Source of the DNA: JBEIGE01 sp040382055
Lineage (GTDB): Bacteria > Pseudomonadota > Gammaproteobacteria > Burkholderiales > Burkholderiaceae_C
Length of the DNA stretch: 64,000 bases
NCBI GenBank assembly: GCA_040382055.1
Contig: JBEIGE010000001.1
Coordinates: forward strand, 1 to 64,000
Reading direction: 5' to 3'
Under the pieces are notes generated by a model, which saw only the letters and a list, made by a program, of their open reading frames with translations, was not told where the DNA came from and ran no database searches. The number at the start of each line of letters is the position of its first letter. Position 1 is the first letter of the stretch. Positions 62,982 through 64,000 of the stretch are shown one piece after another. The position numbers and the translations under genes are program-made.

Positions 62982-64000
62982 ATGAGACTTGTCCCGCTCA
63001 ACATCGATTCCATTGTTACGGGCCAACCCTTGCCTTTTTCGCTCAGGGATGCCCAGGGCAAGCTATTGGCGCAAAAAGGTTACACCATCCCTTCAAAGGC
63101 TGAGCTTTTGACTTTGCTGAGCAAAGGGTTTGAGTTGTACATCGACATTGTGGAATCCGAAGCCCAGCACAAAGCGTACCTTGCCAAGCTCTACGATTTG
63201 ACACGGGAACAAAGAAACCTGGGGCAAATCGCAAAAACTACCATCGAAAAGGGTTCTCTTAACTTCGGTGGGCGCGCAGTAAATGATGGCCCGGCTGGCT
63301 GGCTAGATCTTCAGGCAAACGCGAATATTTTGCTCAAGGATGGGAAATCGGCTACCTTTATTGAGCGGCTTCGGCAATTCCAATCCGTATTGCAACATCA
63401 TTCCTTGAACAACCCTGATGGCACCTTGTTCGCCCTGTTCTATCTTGCAGCCGCCGAGGTCAGAATGTACAGTGCCACCCACGCCATGTTGGTGAGCGTG
63501 GCGTGCAGTCTGGCCGCGCGGGAGGTGCTGAAATGGTCGCCGCAGGAAACAGAAACACTGGGTCTGGCAGCACTGTCCATGAATATCAGCATGACTGAGC
63601 TGCAAGACGAGCTCGCGCAACAGACCGATCCCCTTAACCAAGCGCAGGCCACACTCATCAATACGCATCGCTCACTGAGTGCACACATGCTCCAACAACA
63701 GGGAGTGACTGATGCGGTGTGGATCGAGGCTGTTCTGAATCACCACTCGACACCACCAGGACCCTTGACGGGAAGAACCATGGCAGGGCGCATAGCTCGG
63801 CTGATCCACTGCGCAGACAGGTTTGTTGCCAGCCTGTCCCCGCGCGCATCACGCATTCCGTTCAGTCCTGCAGCGGCCATGCAAGCTTGTTACTTTGACG
63901 AGAATAAACAGGTAGACGAAGCTGGTGCAGCGCTTATCAAGGCTGTGGGTATCTATTCACCGGGCTCATTTGTGAAGTTAACCAGCAATGAAATTGCCAT
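62982..64000 (+). CDS. HD-GYP-like protein with missing HD pair, cut by the window edge
   Basis: 339 codons are open from the ATG at 62982 to the edge. The N-terminal 65 residues ('VPLNIDSIVTGQPLPFSLRDAQGKLLAQKG...LLSKGFELYID') resemble the small PilZ-like/YcgR-N start found before HD-GYP domains. The HD-GYP-like part follows: H167 (in 'YSATHAMLVSVACSLAAREVLKW'), then 'GLAALSMNISMTEL' where the family has 'LLHDIGK', H229, H254-H255 and D279. Thus the HD pair is replaced by M200-N201, and the GYP segment is absent. Several other ligands are retained. It is probably a catalytically impaired c-di-GMP-related or signalling protein. It is cut before its end, so the C-terminus is unknown. Confidence 0.78.
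   Translation, partial: MRLVPLNIDSIVTGQPLPFSLRDAQGKLLAQKGYTIPSKAELLTLLSKGFELYIDIVESEAQHKAYLAKLYDLTREQRNLGQIAKTTIEKGSLNFGGRAVNDGPAGWLDLQANANILLKDGKSATFIERLRQFQSVLQHHSLNNPDGTLFALFYLAAAEVRMYSATHAMLVSVACSLAAREVLKWSPQETETLGLAALSMNISMTELQDELAQQTDPLNQAQATLINTHRSLSAHMLQQQGVTDAVWIEAVLNHHSTPPGPLTGRTMAGRIARLIHCADRFVASLSPRASRIPFSPAAAMQACYFDENKQVDEAGAALIKAVGIYSPGSFVKLTSNEIA

Noticed and set aside
1..64000. CRISPR arrays, tRNA and rRNA genes, replication origin
   Set aside because: I saw no regularly spaced direct repeats, no tRNA cloverleaf or rRNA-like stretch, and no DnaA-box cluster. This is by eye only; a tool could find a weak one.

Overview
The window looks like chromosome of a betaproteobacterium of the Comamonadaceae (Rhodoferax/Polaromonas-like). 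The evidence is the family-level resemblance of almost every protein and the gene neighbourhoods: divergent def-fmt and LysM-dprA-smg, divergent yhdP and glnE, and narXL-narK1K2-narGHJI followed by a parvulin gene. The assignment rests on recognition, not on a search.

Layout. The left edge (1-130) is the start of an IS1182-type transposase gene. It is followed by a nitroreductase and a peroxide-defence pair, ahpC and ahpF, with a well-spaced OxyR-like operator before ahpC. From 3.5 to 8.3 kb lies a catabolic block: a DadA-type FAD dehydrogenase preceded by a tandem glycine riboswitch, an M20 amidohydrolase of the hippurate-hydrolase type, a solute-binding protein gene broken by one in-frame stop, and a divergent LysR regulator. 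From 8.3 to 11.5 kb is a gene-poor, AT-rich stretch with two lipoprotein genes and long segments in which I recognise no gene.

From 11.5 to 27.3 kb, all on the minus strand, is a nitrate respiration locus: narX and narL (sensor and regulator), narK1 and narK2 (nitrate/nitrite transport), narGHJI (membrane nitrate reductase), then a parvulin, a beta-carbonic anhydrase, a nitroreductase and a four-repeat zinc-ribbon protein. The last eight genes overlap or are separated by at most 17 bases, so they are probably one transcript. An FNR box with perfect half-sites precedes narK1. A perfect hairpin at the end of narL lies just where an FNR-driven narK1 transcript would start.

From 27.7 to 33.6 kb is mixed accessory content: a cupin, a LysR remnant, a GNAT acetyltransferase next to an integron attC-like element, a small membrane protein, a PQQ-type sugar dehydrogenase paired with a cytochrome c, and an EgtB-like sulfoxide synthase. 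From 33.7 to 62.8 kb is mostly core genome: lower glycolysis (fba, pyk, pgk), AzlCD, fmt and def, a LysM protein, dprA, smg, secF-secD-yajC, a fused indolepyruvate oxidoreductase, mltA with a small divergent membrane gene sharing its start site, a two-component pair, a nitrilase-family hydrolase, yhdP, glnE and a heptose-phosphate nucleotidyltransferase. The right edge is cut inside an HD-GYP-like gene that has lost its HD pair.

No single undescribed system stands out. The best leads are the glycine riboswitch joined to hippurate-hydrolase/DadA genes, the apparently chimeric zinc-ribbon gene at the end of the nar transcript, the attC-like element beside the GNAT gene, and the AT-rich lipoprotein stretch.
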